From Parelaphostrongylus tenuis (taxonomy: Eukaryota > Nematoda > Chromadorea > Rhabditida > Metastrongylidae): a stretch of 64,000 nt of DNA. Position 1 is the first letter of the stretch; each line of letters opens with the position of its first letter. Where the stretch lies: positions 1 to 64,000 of the forward strand of contig JAHQIW010007233.1 of NCBI GenBank assembly GCA_019055375.1, given 5' to 3'. Of the stretch, positions 12,311 through 22,796 are shown piece by piece. Position numbers and translations under genes: made by a program. The notes below the pieces were generated by a model. That model saw only the letters and a list, made by a program, of their open reading frames with translations. It had not been told where the DNA came from and searched no databases.

Positions 12311-12530
12311 GTGCACATATGTGCACGTATTCACACGTATGTATACACACACGTGCACCAAGATACGTACAGACATGTGAGAATATATATTATATATATA
12401 TATATATACACATATGTACATACATATATATATATGTATATTATACATATATGTGCAGATGCGCATGTATACATATGTATATATATATATATATATATAG
12501 TATATATATATATATATATATACTTAGACG
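12230..12530. repeat. Long (TA)n/CATATG/CACGTG microsatellite
   Basis: Several AT runs separated by ACATATGTGCAC-type units. All six frames read as Tyr-Ile/His-Val strings and should not be taken for proteins. Confidence 0.9.
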
Positions 12531-12959
12531 TAAAGAGTGGAATGAAGGACGAAACCCTATTTATAGAAAGGAAAGTGTTAATGAAACAAAAACAACCACA
12601 GGTCGGTCTGCCACGCTAATTGGCTACGACCCTCCCAAATTTTTGGAGATTAGGGAGCGGAACTCAGACCACCTTATTAGCAAAATAGATCTATTTTCAT
12701 AGAAAGTGGCCAATAAAATATAACATCGAGACAAATGTCAGTGCGAACGTTACTGTAACCATGACATGTAGAGGTGTTTGATTAGATAAATTGTCTATTG
12801 CTGACGAAGCACGGAATCGCATCAACCATATTCTTATCCTCTTAGATCGCAAATCTTTCTCATATTATCGATGTAATACCTGGTCTCTGAGATCATGCAA
12901 AAGTTCTAACACACTTCTACCCTTCTACCTAACTATCTAACTACGTACGAATTCACTGC

Positions 12960-13320
12960 TTTTCGATCGTTAATCGCTAAATGACTCAAGAGCGGTCATG
13001 AAGAAATTCGGACCCTCGCGTCGGTGAACTTCCTGAGGTATGCTTGACAAGCCGAGAAATCCAGCCGGTAACGTCTCTCGTCCACTGGTTATCCTTGAAA
13101 CATATTCGGGTCCGGCAAACCTTATTTTCGATAGCCCGGCATGCAGAACGACATCCTCGATTCTCGATCGCTCACGTAGGTAGCAACTTCGGATTCTCTC
13201 ATTTGCGAAATACGGAAAACTCCTAGCATCGATCCTAAGGCTGTGCGTTCAAGAACGCCAAATGATCTTTCGTCCTTCTTACGTAGTGACTAAGTTTCTC
13301 TTGTATAAGTTTAAGCAGGG
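12960..13320 (-). pseudogene. RTE-type LINE relic (3' end of endonuclease-RT ORF)
   Basis: The minus strand contains, across frame changes, GVFRISQMRESE (about 13190-13225), DVVLHAGLSKIRFAG (about 13110-13150) and FFMTALES (about 12985-13005). These correspond to the C-terminal block that follows the reverse transcriptase in nematode RTE elements (an arginine-rich stretch, then an SKIRWAGH-type motif, then a W/FF-AL ending). It is decayed with stops and shifts. Confidence 0.65.
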
Positions 13321-13324
13321 ACAA

Positions 13325-14395
13325 CCGACGAGTTGATAAGGTGGTCAAGAAGTCGGACGGTATTTGTTCTCTTCACTGAATCGCCGATGCTTTCAAAGGT
13401 CCCCATACCGCTCGCTTCCTCCTGCTCAACTCTAGAGATAGATGGTAGATCATACTGGCTTCCAGGCTAAAAAAAGACGTAACTGGAGCATTTGGAGAAA
13501 TTCATTCCGTTAAGTAGAATAAGGCATTCGTTGCCAATCTACGCCTTATAGATATGATTTCCGTAAAATTTAGACGGAAAACATTTTTCCACGAGAACTG
13601 TCGAAATCGGTCAGTATTGTTTTGCCTGACTGCTACTTGGGTGTCATAAGAGCGATGTAATCAACAAAGCAAAGACAGTGTAATTGTTGACCACTGATAT
13701 TTTTAATCAATAAGATTATGAAAACAAGCATTTTCAGTGGCACGCTGTGATATGGAGAAAGCAATGGCTTCAATAAGCTACGATTTACAAGTGCATAAGA
13801 TGGATTTGTGAGAGAAATTTCTGAGTAAAAGGAATGAAATAGAAAGAGAGAGAATATGGGAACTTACCACCAATGAGTATGGAAACTCCCATCATTACTT
13901 TCGATTACTCACTACTTAACAGTTTGTGGTGACTGTTCACTGAACCATTCTGACATGGCAACCAAGTAATGCCATGGAACAGACAGAAATCAGTTAGCGA
14001 ACAACCCAAGTCAACGAGAAAAAGCATTAACGGTCGGAGATGACTGCCAGTGAGCGGAAGAGACAGAGACAGAACCATAGAGTGAGAAGGTATGGAGGAA
14101 TATTACACGACACACTGTGTAATAAAAATCCGGTAACTGTGTCTTCAAGGTATGAGCAGTTGAGAATGATTGGATAAATTGGTGTAGTAAAAATCTCTAT
14201 GGAAAATTTCTTATGGACAAGAAAGAAAGAATAGATTGAAAACATTTGATGGGCCTCTAAACAACAACAACAACAACAACAATAACAACAAAAGAAACAA
14301 CAAAAACACCTGCATGTAAATCGGATCTCGATAGCGTCTGGTTCAAGTATGATATCTTCAATGTGAATAAATCGATGAGTAATACGCAACACACC
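13325..14395. other. No recognised gene; (CAA)n run
   Basis: Mixed sequence with no supported exon. A (AAC)n run lies at about 14262-14300. Its reverse strand reads as Cys-rich low complexity and is not a gene. Confidence 0.5.
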
Positions 14396-14399
14396 AGTA

Positions 14400-15210
14400 C
14401 TTTCAGTCTCAAAAAACCCGAATTTCAGCGAATCTGAAAGGAAAAAAAAGGTGGTAAAAGAAGCAGTCTGGTGAGCTTTGGCATATAATTATGCCGTCAA
14501 TGGGCATTTCAAGAGGAAACAACGCGATAGGGAGAACATCCATTATCTCCGAAGCCAATCTTAACATTTCTATTTGGCTTAGGAAACCACTTGTCAAGCA
14601 TCAGATATCAGAAACTCAATGGGAGTTGACTTCTACTTTCTTCGAAAGCATGCTACCTACTGTTTTGCAAAGAAAAAAAGTTTTACTGGAAAGCCAAAGC
14701 GAATACGACTGGTACGCCGTCAACTTCAGGAAATGAGGGAAGGCCGAGAATGGCACAAACTCGTTCAAAACGTGTTTAGAAACGTGTAATTCAGCGCCGG
14801 TAACAACTTTACAACTTCATTGGCAGATTTTTCTAACTAATAAGCTCGCCGAGCCGGCTATGAAAAGAGGGAGCAGAGCCTCGAGGGAATGCAAGAGAGT
14901 ACACAGGATGACTCGACGGGCTGATGTGAATAGAGACGTAGAGAGCACAGTGGAAGAGGAATGTTGTTGACTGGCAGCAGACGGACGACGGCTCGTCGAA
15001 CAGCAAGCAATCCATTCCACAGGCTTTCCTCCCTCCGCTTAACAAATAGATGAGCTGCAAATGTAACAATCCCGCTAACTCTTTGGCGTTGAGTGGTTTG
15101 ACACTGAGTTTAGGAACTCGGAATTCTCAGTGAATCACGCAGATTCGTTGGTGGTGATCCATCCTACACAGTTCATCTCGATGTGTGAGCTACGGAGACC
15201 AACATCACAA
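14400..15210. other. Unassigned DNA with open frames on both strands
   Basis: Overlapping open frames of 60-80 codons occur on both strands (14409-14597 minus, 14491-14736 plus, 14833-15069 minus). None has a motif I recognise or splice sites that link to a neighbour. It may be an old transposon fragment. Confidence 0.3.
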
Positions 15211-15223
15211 GAACAACTGCTTT

Positions 15224-15261
15224 GAGCCTCTGATGAAAGCGAAACCGCCGAAACGTTAGTC
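15224..15261 (+). ncRNA. Hammerhead-like motif (HHR2) with CTGATGA core
   Basis: CTGATGA, helix II region GCGAAACCGC, then CGAAACGTTAG. The two conserved boxes (CTGATGA and GAAA) are intact. Helix I pairing is poor (GCCT against AGTC). Confidence 0.4.
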
Positions 15262-15284
15262 ATAATAATATTACAAATGAAATG

Positions 15285-15571
15285 AAAAAGGATTCAGCTC
15301 TCAACGTCGCTTCACACTTGAGGGATACGCCATGTATTAGATTCCATTGGCAGAATCCGCATAGGTGACTGAATGCATATCTGGCCGCTGACGCAACTTA
15401 CGGTGGCCTACCGATGTACCGAAGTCAATGTTACCATCCTCAAAGAGAAGTCTGGTTCCCATTCCACGACACCGGAAAAATTTGAAGCGTGGTGAGGCTT
15501 GGGCGTGCGAGAGAACCAACGACCACGTTTGTGTCGCAGAGCACCTCTAACCATTGCACTATTAGGCTCTA
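15285..15571 (-). mobile_element. SINE-A copy, diverged
   Basis: It has the order of the SINE-A consensus (tail GGATTCAGCTCTCAACG, body GACTGAATGCATATCTGGCC, head near ACCTCTAACCATTGCACTAT) with many changes. It lies directly beside a young copy. Confidence 0.75.
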
Positions 15572-15584
15572 GTTTTACGAATAA

Positions 15585-15890
15585 AAGGATAAACGATGAA
15601 GCTCTCGGCGTTGATCAATCACCTGAGGGATGCGCCATGCATTCGACGTCAATTTTTAACTTCGTCTGAGGTGATTGAATGCATATCTGGCCTTTACAAT
15701 GACTCGCGGTGGCCTCCCGCTGAACCGAATCAGTACTGCTTTTCCTCCCAGACAAGTCGGAGACCTGTCTGGTACCAATTCACCGACCCCGGATGGATGC
15801 ATGGCTTGGTGAGCCATGAGCGCGAGATCGAACCATTGACCTCGTGTGCGACGCAGAGCACCTCTAACCACTGCGCCACATGCGCTCTCT
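15585..15890 (-). mobile_element. SINE-A copy with 9-base target-site duplication
   Basis: Full-length copy. Minus-strand A box TGGCGCAGTGG, B box GGTTCGATCTC. The string TTACGAATA occurs on both sides (about 15575 and 15894). The two flanking duplications seen here and at 4480-4779 have different sequences, which is strong evidence for retroposition. Confidence 0.9.
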
Positions 15891-16138
15891 TATATTACGA
15901 ATACACCTTGATAAAGCAGCAATAAAGAATGTTACACGTCTGAAATCTGAATTAATGGTGTATCCTCTCAACTGCCGTCGGCGGTAAACATATACCTCCT
16001 TTATGTGAAGAGTGAGTTTGAAGAGAACCTCTTAGGTCGGACTGTTCGCCTATCATCACCGAAATCGAAACATGTAGATCGAAGTCAAACATAATTCTAA
16101 AGACTACTTCAATTGGAATATTCTATGAGGGAAAAAAG

Positions 16139-16434
16139 AGTGAATGGCGCAGCGACTTGAGGCGTCCCGCGACACACACGTGGTCGATGTGCCTGGTTCG
16201 AACCCGCGCCCACGCCTCACCAAGCTTTCCATCACTCTAAGGTGTGAATGTGATGTCAGACTCGTCGTCTGGGAGGATAGTAGTAGTGGCTTGATACATC
16301 TCTAGACTACCGTAAGTCACTTTGAAGGCCAGATATGCATCCAGTTGCCTCTAACGATGTTTGATGAAGACGAATGCATGATGCGTCCCTAAGGGACTGA
16401 TCAGCGCTAAGAACTTTACCCTTTGATCAGCGAA
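16139..16434 (+). mobile_element. SINE-A copy, plus orientation, diverged
   Basis: Head AATGGCGCAGCGACTTGAGG and B box TGGTTCGAACCC; then GCCTCACCAAGC, CCAGATATGCATCCAG and the end GATCAGCGCTAAGAACTTTA. Confidence 0.8.
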
Positions 16435-16439
16435 AAAAA

Positions 16440-17265
16440 ACTCGTAAACGCACTGAATTTGTAATATTGTAGAAAAGTCAGCATTTCACTGAAATTCTAG
16501 TTCTGTTTTACATAAAAGATGCGAATTCTGGAATTATGAAACCAAGCAGAACGTTGCTCTCGTGTAAATATACCGATCTCGGAAATTTCTCAGAGTTTAA
16601 TTCATCGTTCAATTCGATTCAGTTCATCACTGTCATGCCTTTGGATGACAATGATGAATTTAACGACGAAACAATCATCTTCCCTCTGCTCTTATCTCAA
16701 CAATGAAGCTAATCTTGAGATCCGGTCATTTAAATCAGTGAAACTATATCTGGGTAACTCCATTCTCCTCATATCAACGACTTCCGAGACTTATTTGACT
16801 AATTCATGTTTGTAAAGAGACTCAACCGCTATTGTTGTCATAGACAAAGGTGCAAGTTTGAAATGAACCCTCTCACCCTTAAACAGGAAAAGACATGAAT
16901 TATTGAGAGTTCTCAAGCTGCCCCGTTCCCGCATATATGTATGGATATATTTTATACACTTACTTAGATTCTTAAATGGTCCGTTTTCACTAATTGTGCG
17001 CACACCACACATATTCCAAATGGTATATTGCAGGTCGTGCATATGATATTCCATTGTTTCCTGACGTAACCTTCCAAGGGCGTTCTCAGGTCTTCACGAT
17101 GTCGTTTCCATTGGATGAATTTCGGCAATGGTCTTTGGTCGGGCAACATACTTGCTGATTCGGAGATGATGATAGCCCGAAACCAAAGCAGAAGTAGGAA
17201 AGGAAATCAACCAACCGCTCACGGATGATGTAAAAGCCAAAATCCTACGTGTCATAAACAGGTAT
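16440..17265. other. Unassigned region with one possible minus-strand exon
   Basis: Mostly AT-rich unassigned sequence. At 16800-16877 (minus) a frame after TTTAAG reads GERVHFKLAPLSMTTIAVES and ends before GTCAAA. It could be an exon of the protease gene lying between 19225 and 10872, but its phase does not join cleanly to 10872. Confidence 0.3.
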
Positions 17266-17274
17266 ATACATGGA

Positions 17275-17450
17275 GAGTTGATGGCCGAGCGGTCAGTGAT
17301 GTTTGGTGCGAGGTTGAATCCCCCAAACCCCTCCGGCAATCAATCAACGAACACTCCAGACAAAACCCTCAGACAAGCGGCGAATGCGAGTAGACGAATC
17401 GAATGCTAGAGCTACTGGAGATCGCACAATGAAATGAAGACGGGTCGTCT
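17275..17450 (+). mobile_element. SINE-B copy (Leu/Ser-tRNA-like head)
   Basis: Head GATGGCCGAGCGGTCAGTG with B-box-like GAGGTTGAATCCCCC, then CTCCGGCAATC, then tail GAATGCTAGAGCTACTGGAG and GAAGACGGGTCG. The same order occurs at 25.1 and 30.6 kb. The GCCGAG.GGT A-box spelling is that of type II tRNAs and differs from SINE-A. Confidence 0.7.
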
Positions 17451-17497
17451 TCTCATGAGTTTTGGCACTACAGCAATAAACACCAAACTCAATAATG

Positions 17498-17690
17498 TAG
17501 AGTGGCGTGCAAAAACATTTGCGACAACCCGATGCACACGATTCAGCTTACGCTCCCGGAAAGTGTGAGATCTGGGTTCGAATCCCGGCTGACGCAAATG
17601 TTTTTGCACACCACTCTACATTATTGAATTTATCGAAATATCATACCACCGCAATACGCGGTCAAATAAAATTGATTCTGATTGATTATT
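17498..17690 (-). mobile_element. tTIR element: terminal inverted repeats around a tRNA-like core
   Basis: The left end AATGTAGAGTGGCGTGCAAA and the right end TTTGCACACCACTCTACATT are inverted copies. Between them is a tRNA-like block with GGGTTCGAATCCCGGC (B box) near 17575-17592. Related copies are at 22797-22990 and 36370-36540, with the core in either orientation. Confidence 0.7.
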
Positions 17691-17699
17691 GAAACACCA

Positions 17700-18370
17700 A
17701 ATTTATTAACCATAGACTTTTAGCCGGATTGCTAATATTCAGTCGATGGCTCAAATCATAACAATTTTGACTTTGAATTCGACTTTCTCACTGGCTTGCA
17801 AAGAGCCTGTTAGAGCGAAAAGAAAACCGCGTTTTACATTCCGTGTTAATAGCTCGTCGCTTGAGCTTTATTAAGGCTTGTATGGCAAAGTGGAAACAAA
17901 AAAAAAAGGTTTGTACTCATGTAACGAAAGTTCAAAGTCTCGATTACAGTATCAACTAAAAAACCTAGAAGTGTTTCAAAAAGGAGAAAAAGCTCTAAAT
18001 GAATAACGAAAATCGTTCGCCTCTTGGATGGCGCGCCTTTTCGAGGTGGTAGTTGGAATCGCTGTAAGCAGCGTCATTCAAAAGGCGCACGATGTTCGTT
18101 ATTCATTCAGAAGTTAGTCCCCATTTTGGAAAAACTTCTAGGTTATCCATATTGATGTTGTAAGCGAGACATTGTTCTACTGTTCCATAAGTACAAACCT
18201 TTTTTTGCCCACATAAACCCGTTATGAAGTTCAAGCGACGAGCTATTTACGTCGAATGTGAAACGTGGTTTTCTTTCCGCTCTGATAGCTCTCTTTGTAA
18301 GCGTGTACGGAAGTCAATCTTAGAGTCAAGGTTGTTGGAATCCATGCCATCGAAAATCTATTAACGGTCC
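17700..18370. repeat. MITE-H, long palindrome
   Basis: The two halves are inverted copies: AGCTCGTCGCTTGA...GGTTTGTACT on the left against AGTACAAACC...TCAAGCGACGAGCT on the right, and GAATAACGAA...TTCGTTATTC near the centre (about 18000-18115). No coding capacity. Confidence 0.7.
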
Positions 18371-18469
18371 AGCTAGAAGCCTCTCGCTAATAAATTTGGT
18401 GCCTATTGCTCTAGTGCCGAAAACTTATGAGAACACCTAATATATACGTAAACACTTGTGTATAAAAAA

Positions 18470-18768
18470 TAAAGGATAAAGCTCTCGGCGTTGATCAATC
18501 CCTGAGGGATGCGCCATGCATTCGACTTCAATTTTTAACTTCGTCTGAGGTGATTGAATGCATATCTGGCCTTCTCAATGACTCGCCGTGGCCTCCCGCT
18601 GAACCGAGTCAGTGTTGCTTATCCTTCCAGACAAGTCTGAGACCTGCCTGATACCAATTTACCGACCCCGGAGGGATGGATGGCTTGGTGAGCCATGAGC
18701 GCGAGATCGAAGCATTGACCTCGTGTGCGACGCAGAGCACCTTTAACCACTGCGCCACATGCGCTCTT
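18470..18768 (-). mobile_element. SINE-A copy, young
   Basis: Near-identical to 4480-4779, 15585-15890 and 59657-59954. An imperfect duplication (TTGTGTATA / TTTGTATATA) flanks it. It is followed at 18775-18900 by CATATG-type microsatellite. Confidence 0.9.
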
Positions 18769-18769
18769 T

Positions 18770-18905
18770 TTCTTTTGTATATACATGCAATGTATATGTA
18801 TTCACGTACATTATATACATATATATTACATACACATGTATATGAATCTGTATATGTACGCACATGTACGTATATGTACGTACATATGCAAATCTACTTA
18901 TATGA
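18770..18905. repeat. CATATG-type microsatellite
   Basis: Alternating TATATACAT/GTACGTA units directly beside the SINE-A copy. Confidence 0.8.
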
Positions 18906-19064
18906 GTAGATTTCTATACGGTCCTTATTTCTATCTGGTCAGTAAGCACTCAAAATTACCATAAATCGCATAAGAGGTATGTCGGCAGACTTTAAAATTA
19001 GCTGATGGAGCATATGGCAGAGAGCTTTGAAAATTACATCTATCCAAGAAACTGAGTATCTGCA

Positions 19065-19145
19065 GAAACGCTGAAACCTCTCCTACGGAAAGAATTGAAC
19101 GCGGGTTCAATACCCGCCCGAGGCTTATAAAAGCTCTACAATTCA
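19065..19145 (+). repeat. tRNA-like half module (tFB family)
   Basis: GAACGCGGGTTCAATACCCG and CCCGAGGC match the right half of tFB modules. B box GGGTTCAATACC. Confidence 0.5.
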
Positions 19146-19224
19146 CTCAATATTGTTGGATATCTGCTACTAGAGCGGTAGATTAGAGAGAATTCATGTG
19201 GTAAGGAGGAAAACCTCTACTCAC

Positions 19225-19374
19225 CTACTGATATCAGGACAACATCATCAGTAGAACCACTACTGCATGAGGCCATCTCAAGGTCGTCATCGCTCTGGAC
19301 GTCTCGAATTCCCTCATCCTCAGAACAGTTGTTCGAGTTCGGAGGACAATGACCGATATCATCGAAAACATCAC
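19225..19374 (-). CDS. Acidic exon, possibly N-terminal part of the USP gene
   Basis: Acceptor TTGTTGTAG and strong donor AG/GTGAGT enclose 150 nt with one open frame, phase 1 in and phase 1 out. The peptide is acidic and Ser-rich (CSEDEGIRDVQSDDDLEMAS, then CSSGSTDDVVL). It could follow the exon at 27139-27204, whose phase agrees. The link to the protease exons at 10.9 kb is not shown because an intervening exon would be needed. Confidence 0.5.
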
Positions 19375-19449
19375 CTACAACAATATAAAATACAATCCTT
19401 ACGATAATAAACGAAAAGAAGCTGAACGAAAAGTCAGCCCTCTTTAACA

Positions 19450-19520
19450 TACCACTGACATGCGTGGCTCAAAAATGATTACCAAGCATATTGAAATTTG
19501 AGCTGTGGTCTTAAAAAAAA
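19450..19520 (-). repeat. HHF fragment
   Basis: CACTGACATGCGTGGCTCAA, AGCATATTGAAATTTGAGCT and CACTTGAAACGAAAGTTATG match the 3' end of the hammerhead-bearing family at 39.1-39.4 kb. The ribozyme part is absent. It reads along the plus strand. Confidence 0.6.
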
Positions 19521-19639
19521 CACTTGAAACGAAAGTTATGATATATTGAAAAGAATCTTTATTTAACCGCTTTTTTAGCAATAGTATGATGTTACATGAT
19601 TCAAGTATCGATCGTCCACGGTCTATCATTAATGATGGC

Positions 19640-20010
19640 TTTTTTCGCTAGTGAGGGGACAAATAAAAAACCGACCTCGTTCGCTTGACAGAGAACTTTT
19701 TATAGGAGTATTAGTAACCATTCAAACGCTGAGATTTCTGACTACAGCAGCACATCGCCAGCTCTCTAAGACACCCTTATATAACGCTGTAAAATTCAAA
19801 ATAAAATAAGCCTCAGACGCGCTTATTTCTCACCGGACAGAGCTCTTTCTTTACACTATTAGTAGTCATTCTTACAGCGTTATAGAAGGGTGCTTTGAGA
19901 AGCTGGCGACCAGTAGATGTAGCCTGAAATCTCAGCGTTCGAACGGTCACTAACACTCCTATGAAAGGTTCCTATTAAGCGAACGAGGTCGGTTTTTCAC
20001 TTGTACCCTT
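19640..20010. repeat. MITE-E, complete palindrome
   Basis: Left end ACCGACCTCGTTCGCTTGAC and right end GCGAACGAGGTCGGT are inverted copies, as are GACAGAGCTCTTTCTT-type internal parts. About 370 bp in total with no protein. Confidence 0.75.
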
Positions 20011-20239
20011 GGAACCGTAAAAATCTCATCGATTTTATTGAGTAGATCATAAAGAAAACAGTCTAGTAAGTATTCGTCGAGTTAGAGAAAAATGAGAAAA
20101 GAAAAGGAATATTCTGTTTGAGGATTCATCCGCTACATTTATCGGCATTGCCTAGTCTTATCTGCTCTTCCACATGCTGATATATTTCATAAAAAATGTG
20201 AAGATTCAAGTGAAATTCACTGCTCAATTATAGTCATTG

Positions 20240-20500
20240 CAAGATTTGATACTCAGGAGGGAATCGAACCCGCACTTCACCCTTCTCAGGGTAAGAAGAG
20301 GTCCGGGGGAGCGTAATTGCACCGGCGCGGCTCCTGTTATGCTACCACTCTCTCTGCGATACAACGCATCGATTTGTCGTCAGCAACAAACCATCAAGCT
20401 TTGGGCTTGGAAAGCACGTATCGGCGCATTGAGCCCACTCACACGAAAAGGCTGAGATGCGAGTTCGATTCCCGTCTCAAATCAGAGTTTTGCAAAAAAA
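20240..20500. repeat. tFB-like element, two tRNA-like ends
   Basis: A minus-oriented module (GGGAATCGAACCCGCACTTC) stands left and a plus-oriented module (GCGAGTTCGATTCCCGTC) stands right, facing outward, about 200 bp apart. Confidence 0.55.
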
Positions 20501-20509
20501 TAACAGCTT

Positions 20510-21205
20510 GTGGGAAAGTAGGAAGACAGACTAGACAATGTCGATAAATCTAACAAATGGAATCTCGTACCAAGTGATTCTCATTCTCCTAGTCTAAAAA
20601 TACTTATCAAACTGTTTATTCGACGATTCAATCGATAAAATCAATAATGGCAGGATGCGGACAGTCGATACTTTGGCGGCTCTGAAGAAGACGAAGACGC
20701 CGAAACGCTGGCTGAGCAAATTTATTGATCAAACTCCTAGTATTGGTCGGATCATAAATGGAAGTATTATTGATTGGTGACGCGGAGGTCAAGGACAAAT
20801 CAATAACCGAGCTGTTCTACTACGATTTTTGCGGCAATTGAGGAGATCATAATGAACGAAAAAGGGGCTTCAAAGCCAAAAAGAAAACGACGGCTAAGAA
20901 AATCAGAGGGATTTACCTATTCGAAGAGAATACTCCAACTCGCAGTCGGAATCCGATCCGGAACAGGACATTGGTTTCGGATCGATCGAGCGATCGATCG
21001 ACAGATCACACAGCAATCCCGTGGGGTGAGGGCGACTCTAGAAGAGAATTGGAAGCTCACCACCCCACCTCACCGTCGACTTACGTCAGCGCTGCCTGTT
21101 AGCGAGTCGGAGGATAACTCGTCCGAAACGTAATTTTGCATCCAGGGAAGCTCGTACGAATCGGCGGAAGTGGCGTGGACAGATGACAGCACAGATTAAG
21201 CCGGT
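20510..21205. other. Unassigned, with HHR2-like sites
   Basis: No exon. HHR2-like strings stand at 20677-20715 (GGCTCTGAAGAAGACG, then GCCGAAACGCTGGCT) and about 21105-21135 (degenerate). A GATCGATCG-rich piece lies at about 20978-21005. Confidence 0.4.
20677..20715 (+). ncRNA. Hammerhead-like motif (HHR2)
   Basis: GGCT, CTGAAGA, helix II with GACG/CGCC ends, GAAAC, GCTGGCT. Core boxes are intact, but the cleavage-side triplet is not a clear NUH. Confidence 0.35.
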
Positions 21206-21209
21206 AGAG

Positions 21210-21498
21210 ATTAGCGCTCTCGGTGTCGACAATCCTTGAGGGGCCTCGTTATGCATTGGAATCCATTCGTAAAGTCGTTGGGGATCATTAAATGCACGTC
21301 TGTGGCCCCTACAATGACTTGCAGAGGCCTACCGATGTGTCAAGCCAGTGCTCCTATCCGCCCAGATCCCAAGTTTGGCACCGATTCGCCGACGAACCCG
21401 GGGAGATGTAACACTTCTCGGAAGCCTCGAGCTCGGGATAGAACCATTGACGAGATGTGTGTTGCAAGGCGCTCTGACCACTGCGCCTCATGCGATCC
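21210..21498 (-). mobile_element. SINE-A copy, diverged
   Basis: Tail AGCGCTCTCGGTGTCGACAA, body GCCCCTACAATGACTTGCAG, head GACCACTGCGCCTCATGCG read on the minus strand. Confidence 0.7.
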
Positions 21499-21903
21499 TA
21501 CGATCGCTGCCGGAACGCGATCTATCCAACAGCCTGGCTGGTTTTTCAAAAAAGACTGGCTCTTTCTGACTATAAGGAGACGAATGAAAAGCCGAGATCT
21601 CATTCGCTGGAGAGTAACTTTACATTGGAGTGTTAGGAACCATTCGAAAGCTGAGACTTCAGGCTACAGCGCCACGTGGCCGGTTTTCGAAAACCCCATA
21701 TTTTGACGTTGCTACAGGAGGAGATTTCTTGCTCTGCAGATGTGCATATTTCTTTCCGGACAGAGCTCATTCTCTAGGCTATTAGTAATCAGTCGATAGC
21801 GTAATCATTTCTGATTCCAACGCTGTGCTTATATCAATATGCCTGGTAATTATTTTTTGAGCCACGCATGTCAGTGGTCTGTCAAAGAGGGCTGACTTAT
21901 AAA

Positions 21904-21946
21904 GCCCGATACACGTGTTTCGATCTTGCGATTTCGTCAATCGGGC
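21904..21946 (-). ncRNA. Hammerhead motif, HHF family, slightly damaged
   Basis: Read on the minus strand: helix I GCCCGA/TCGGGC (perfect), core TTGACGA (first C changed to T), helix II AATC-GCAA-GATC (one mismatch), GAAA, then CACGTGTA. One core base is wrong, so probably inactive. Confidence 0.6.
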
Positions 21947-22212
21947 AGTTACCCTCTTTGACAGTTCAGTGACATGCATGGCTGAAAAAACATTTACCAG
22001 GCATATTGAACTTTGAGCTGTGCTCTTAAGAAACACTGGAAACGAAAGATATGATATATTATATATACTAGCCAAGAACAATCGAGTGTACAACGCTCAA
22101 TGTTCGGTGAAATTTTCACTGGACATGAAGTGTAAAACGTTCGTCGTCGCTAACTCTTAGTGTGGGGGCTGGAGCACCCACAGAGATTAGCAAAAGACGA
22201 GAAAGGGTAACC

Positions 22213-22255
22213 GCCCGACTAAGGAGATCGCCAAGTCGAAACACGTGTATCGGCC
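22213..22255 (+). ncRNA. Hammerhead motif, HHF family, decayed
   Basis: GCCCGA, CTAAGGA in place of CTGACGA, GATCGCCAAGTC, GAAA, CACGTGTA, TCGGCC. Several core changes; a relic. Confidence 0.5.
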
Positions 22256-22796
22256 TCTATAAGTCAGCTTTCTTTGATAGACACTGGCATGCATGGCTCA
22301 AAAATATTTGCCAGGCATATTAAAATTTGAGCTGGGGTCTTAAGAAAACACTCGAAACGAAAGTTGTGTTTATATCCTAAAAAGACCGATGATTCTGTCA
22401 AAAGCAGCAGGTAAAATCGATTACTATTAGTCCAAAGAAAGAGCTCTCTCCGGCGAGAAACACATGCGCGTCTGAGACATAGTTTTGTGCAGATTTTACA
22501 TCGTTATAAAAGTGTGTTTTCGAATAGCGGCCACGAGCAGCTCTAGCCAGAAATCTAAGCTTCGAACGGTACCAACACTGCTATGAAGACTTCTTCCCCA
22601 GCGAATGAGGTCGGTTTTTCATCCGTCTCCTCATAATCAGAGGGACTCTGAACATTAAACTGTCTACATATCGTAGCAAATTGCTTTTTCGTCGCTGCAT
22701 CACTGAGCATCGACTACTGCGTCGTACTTTGCCTTAGAACCCGAACCAAACCTAATACTGTTCTTTATTCGACTGTTATCAAAAATACCCAGTGAT

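Larger units (their letters stand above)
21584..22625. repeat. Composite: MITE-E arm, HHF unit(s), MITE-E arm
   Basis: A plus MITE-E arm (21584-21830) and a minus arm (about 22430-22625) enclose HHF sequence (21835-22370) holding a minus hammerhead at 21904-21946 and a plus one at 22213-22255. The HHF part looks inserted into the loop of a MITE-E palindrome. Confidence 0.6.

Noticed and set aside
12135..12702. Long open frames over the microsatellite on both strands (Tyr/Ile/His-rich)
   Set aside because: They are translations of (TA)n/CATATG repeats; the same happens at 4.2-4.9, 18.6-18.9, 40.6-41.1, 57.5 and 59.4-60 kb.
21236..21706. 156-codon plus-strand open frame as a protein gene
   Set aside because: It runs across a SINE-A copy and into a MITE-E arm; no motif, no splice partner.
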